This document shows, in pieces, positions 6,350 through 7,784 of a stretch of DNA of 7,784 nt (positions are counted from its first letter, which is position 1; every line of letters starts with the position of its first letter). The stretch is from positions 1 to 7,784 of the forward strand of contig CAKSZU010000086.1 in the NCBI GenBank assembly GCA_934526125.1. Reading direction: 5' to 3'. Origin of the DNA: an uncultured Faecalibacterium sp. (GTDB taxonomy: Bacteria > Bacillota > Clostridia > Oscillospirales > Ruminococcaceae). A model generated the notes under the pieces. That model made no database searches. It worked only from the letters and a program-made list of their open reading frames with translations, and was not told where the DNA came from. The position numbers were made by a program, and so were the translations under genes.

Positions 6350-7441
6350 TCACATCAGGAACTGATAATAGACGAATCCCCACAGGGCAATGCCTGCGCA
6401 GACGATCGCCGTGATGGGCGGCACCCAGCGGATCAGAGTCTCGGCCACGCCGTCGCGGGTCTCCTCGGGATCGTCGGCCTCGTCCTCGGGCATGTCCGGC
6501 TCCGGGTCGGGCTGACGCACCGGCGCGGCGCGGCGGGAAGCAGCGGGCATCACGCGGGTGCCCTCGTCCTCATCCCGGACGGGGCTGCCGGGGAACGCGT
6601 CCCGGGTGGCTGCATCCAGCACCCGGGTAGATTCGGCTTCCGGGGTATGCTCCACCGGCGGCGCAAAGGACACCGGAGGCTCCACCCGGGCGGCGGGCCG
6701 TGCCGGAGGGATGACCCGGGTGGGCTCGGCCTGCACCGGGGCAGCGCCCACGATGCGGGTAGGCTCCTCCTGCGGGACAGTGTCCACCACACGAGTGGGT
6801 TCCGCCGCAGGGGCCGGGGCTGCCTCCTCTTTGGGGGCGGCGGGCTGGGGCTGCAGCAGGGTGTTCAGGGCATTCTGCAGCAGGATGCGGTCGCAGCCGC
6901 ACTCGGTGCAGTACACCGTGTCCTCTTCCTTCGGGTGGAAGGAGCCGCAGGCGCAGTACCAGCCGTTCTCAAAGACCTGGGGCATATACTTCAGGCCGGT
7001 GCGGTTCATCCGGCTTTCCAGCGCCTTTTCCAGCTCGGGGCTCAGGCGGCGGGGGGCCGGCAGGCGCACCCGCTTGATGGCATCCAGATGGACGACCTTC
7101 TTGCCGCTGTACACGTTCTTCAGGGTGACGTCCACACTGGTGATGGCCTTCTGGGTCACGAACACGGCATCGTCCATGCCGAAGTTCTCGCCGGGCTTTG
7201 CCTCGATGTCGCGGTACTCAAAGGCATCCTCGCAGAGGATGATGCCGTCCACGCCCTTGCACTTGAAGTGGATCTCCAGAGCGGTCAGCGTCACCTTGGA
7301 AATGTTCTTGAAGGTCAGGCAGACTGCGTGTTCACCGCTGACCTCGCCCTTGAGCAGCTCCACGCAGACGAACTGCACCGGGCTGCCCGGGGTGTAGTAG
7401 TTGGCACGGGTCCGTGCGACCGGATTAAAATTTTCCTCCAC
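6350..7441 (-). CDS. Zinc-ribbon, tail-anchored membrane protein with repeated E-x-T-R motifs, function unknown
   Basis: A 363-residue protein starting at GTG (7441). The start is supported by GGGAG 8 bases upstream, and the next Met is residue 89. Residues ~1-128 look like an all-beta, Ig-like domain (CLTFKNISKVTLTALEIHFKC, ENFGMDDAVFV), possibly FxLYD-like. Residues 161-183 are a zinc ribbon: WYCACG...CTECGC, with Cys163, Cys165, Cys178, Cys181 and Cys183. Residues ~197-335 are a Pro/Ala/Glu linker with six E-x-T-R motifs at Thr216, 228, 241, 272, 295 and 328; the first five continue with Val or Ile and a hydrophobic residue. Residues ~339-361 form a single C-terminal membrane segment, placing everything else in the cytosol. 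It lies 21 bases after ftsH with no signal between, so it is probably in the ftsH operon. I know no characterised homologue; the linker could carry phosphothreonines or bind a partner. Confidence 0.85.
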   Translation of the reverse strand: MEENFNPVARTRANYYTPGSPVQFVCVELLKGEVSGEHAVCLTFKNISKVTLTALEIHFKCKGVDGIILCEDAFEYRDIEAKPGENFGMDDAVFVTQKAITSVDVTLKNVYSGKKVVHLDAIKRVRLPAPRRLSPELEKALESRMNRTGLKYMPQVFENGWYCACGSFHPKEEDTVYCTECGCDRILLQNALNTLLQPQPAAPKEEAAPAPAAEPTRVVDTVPQEEPTRIVGAAPVQAEPTRVIPPARPAARVEPPVSFAPPVEHTPEAESTRVLDAATRDAFPGSPVRDEDEGTRVMPAASRRAAPVRQPDPEPDMPEDEADDPEETRDGVAETLIRWVPPITAIVCAGIALWGFVYYQFLM

Positions 7442-7462
7442 AACACTCGCTCCCTTCGTGGA

Positions 7463-7784
7463 TCATTCGCCGTCCTGCGGGGCGGCAGGCTCGGCGGTTT
7501 CAGCCGGTTCGGCCTGCTCGGCAGGCTCCGCCGTCTCCACCGGTGCCGCAGGGGCAGCGGTCTGCTGAGCAGGCTGCTGGGCGGGCTCGTCGCCATCCCG
7601 CGGGGGCAGGGTGCCTCCGGCCATGACGGTGTTGAACTCCTGCTCGTTGAGCTTTTCGCGCTCCATCAGGGCCTTGGCCAGTGCGTGCAGCTGATCGATG
7701 TGTTCGGTCAGGGTGCGGCGGCAGGTCTCGTAGGCCTCGTCGATGATATCCCGCATCTCGCTGTCGATCTCGGCAGCAGTGGTC
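7463..7784 (-). CDS. ftsH: ATP-dependent zinc metalloprotease FtsH, C-terminal part (runs off the window)
   Basis: Only the last 106 residues are present. They begin TTAAEIDSEMRDIIDEAYETC and continue through the helix LTEHIDQLHALAKALMERE and LNEQEFNTVM. This matches the end of the FtsH peptidase domain (EID.E...II..AY..A...L......L..LA..LLE.E.L...E). FtsH is a hexameric inner-membrane AAA+ protease that degrades misfolded membrane proteins and short-lived regulators. The AAA+ and HExxH motifs lie outside the window. After the conserved part comes a ~45-residue tail rich in Pro, Ala, Glu and Gln with repeated AEPAE-type words, which is variable among FtsH proteins. The zinc-ribbon gene starts 21 bases downstream. 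Confidence 0.9.
   Translation of the reverse strand, partial: TTAAEIDSEMRDIIDEAYETCRRTLTEHIDQLHALAKALMEREKLNEQEFNTVMAGGTLPPRDGDEPAQQPAQQTAAPAAPVETAEPAEQAEPAETAEPAAPQDGE

Overview
The window looks like chromosomal DNA of a GC-rich, low-copy-repeat gut Clostridia, most likely an Oscillospiraceae close to Faecalibacterium. This is inferred from the high GC content, strong AGGAGG-type ribosome binding sites, a Ser/Ala-linker lipoprotein, a pyruvate kinase carrying the extra C-terminal PEP-utilising domain, a luxS gene, and an IS3-family insertion sequence end. No taxonomic marker gene is present, so the genus is a guess.

Layout. At 1-76 lies the right end of an IS3-family (IS150-like) element, including the last 13 codons of its transposase. 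It abuts what looks like half of a transcription terminator. On the minus strand follow a small lipoprotein (106-594) and phosphopentomutase deoB (746-1924). A 326-bp divergent control region (1925-2250) holds near-consensus promoters for deoB (leftward) and pyk (rightward), an inverted repeat plus a 12-bp palindrome between them, and a pyk leader with three stem-loops. On the plus strand pyk (2251-3993) and luxS (4009-4461) form a tight two-gene unit. It ends at a strong bidirectional terminator (4473-4512) shared with the convergent minus-strand genes.

The right part is a leftward gene string: the C-terminus of ftsH (7463-7784, running off the window), a zinc-ribbon protein with a C-terminal membrane anchor and six E-x-T-R motifs (6350-7441), a compact terminator (6312-6341), a tail-anchored protein with a HEPN-like RNxxxH motif and a basic 36-bp tandem repeat (5437-6285), and a Cof-type HAD phosphatase (4524-5369).

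Function. The left and middle genes are ordinary metabolism: pentose-phosphate salvage from nucleosides (deoB), the last step of glycolysis (pyk), and the activated methyl cycle/AI-2 production (luxS). The most unusual part is the ftsH-linked pair of uncharacterised tail-anchored proteins. One has a possible phospho-acceptor linker and the other a possible RNase domain with an RNA- or lipid-binding basic linker. A joint membrane function is an inference from gene order and shared topology only. The very long antisense reading frames opposite deoB, pyk/luxS and the HAD gene are judged to be GC-bias shadows.
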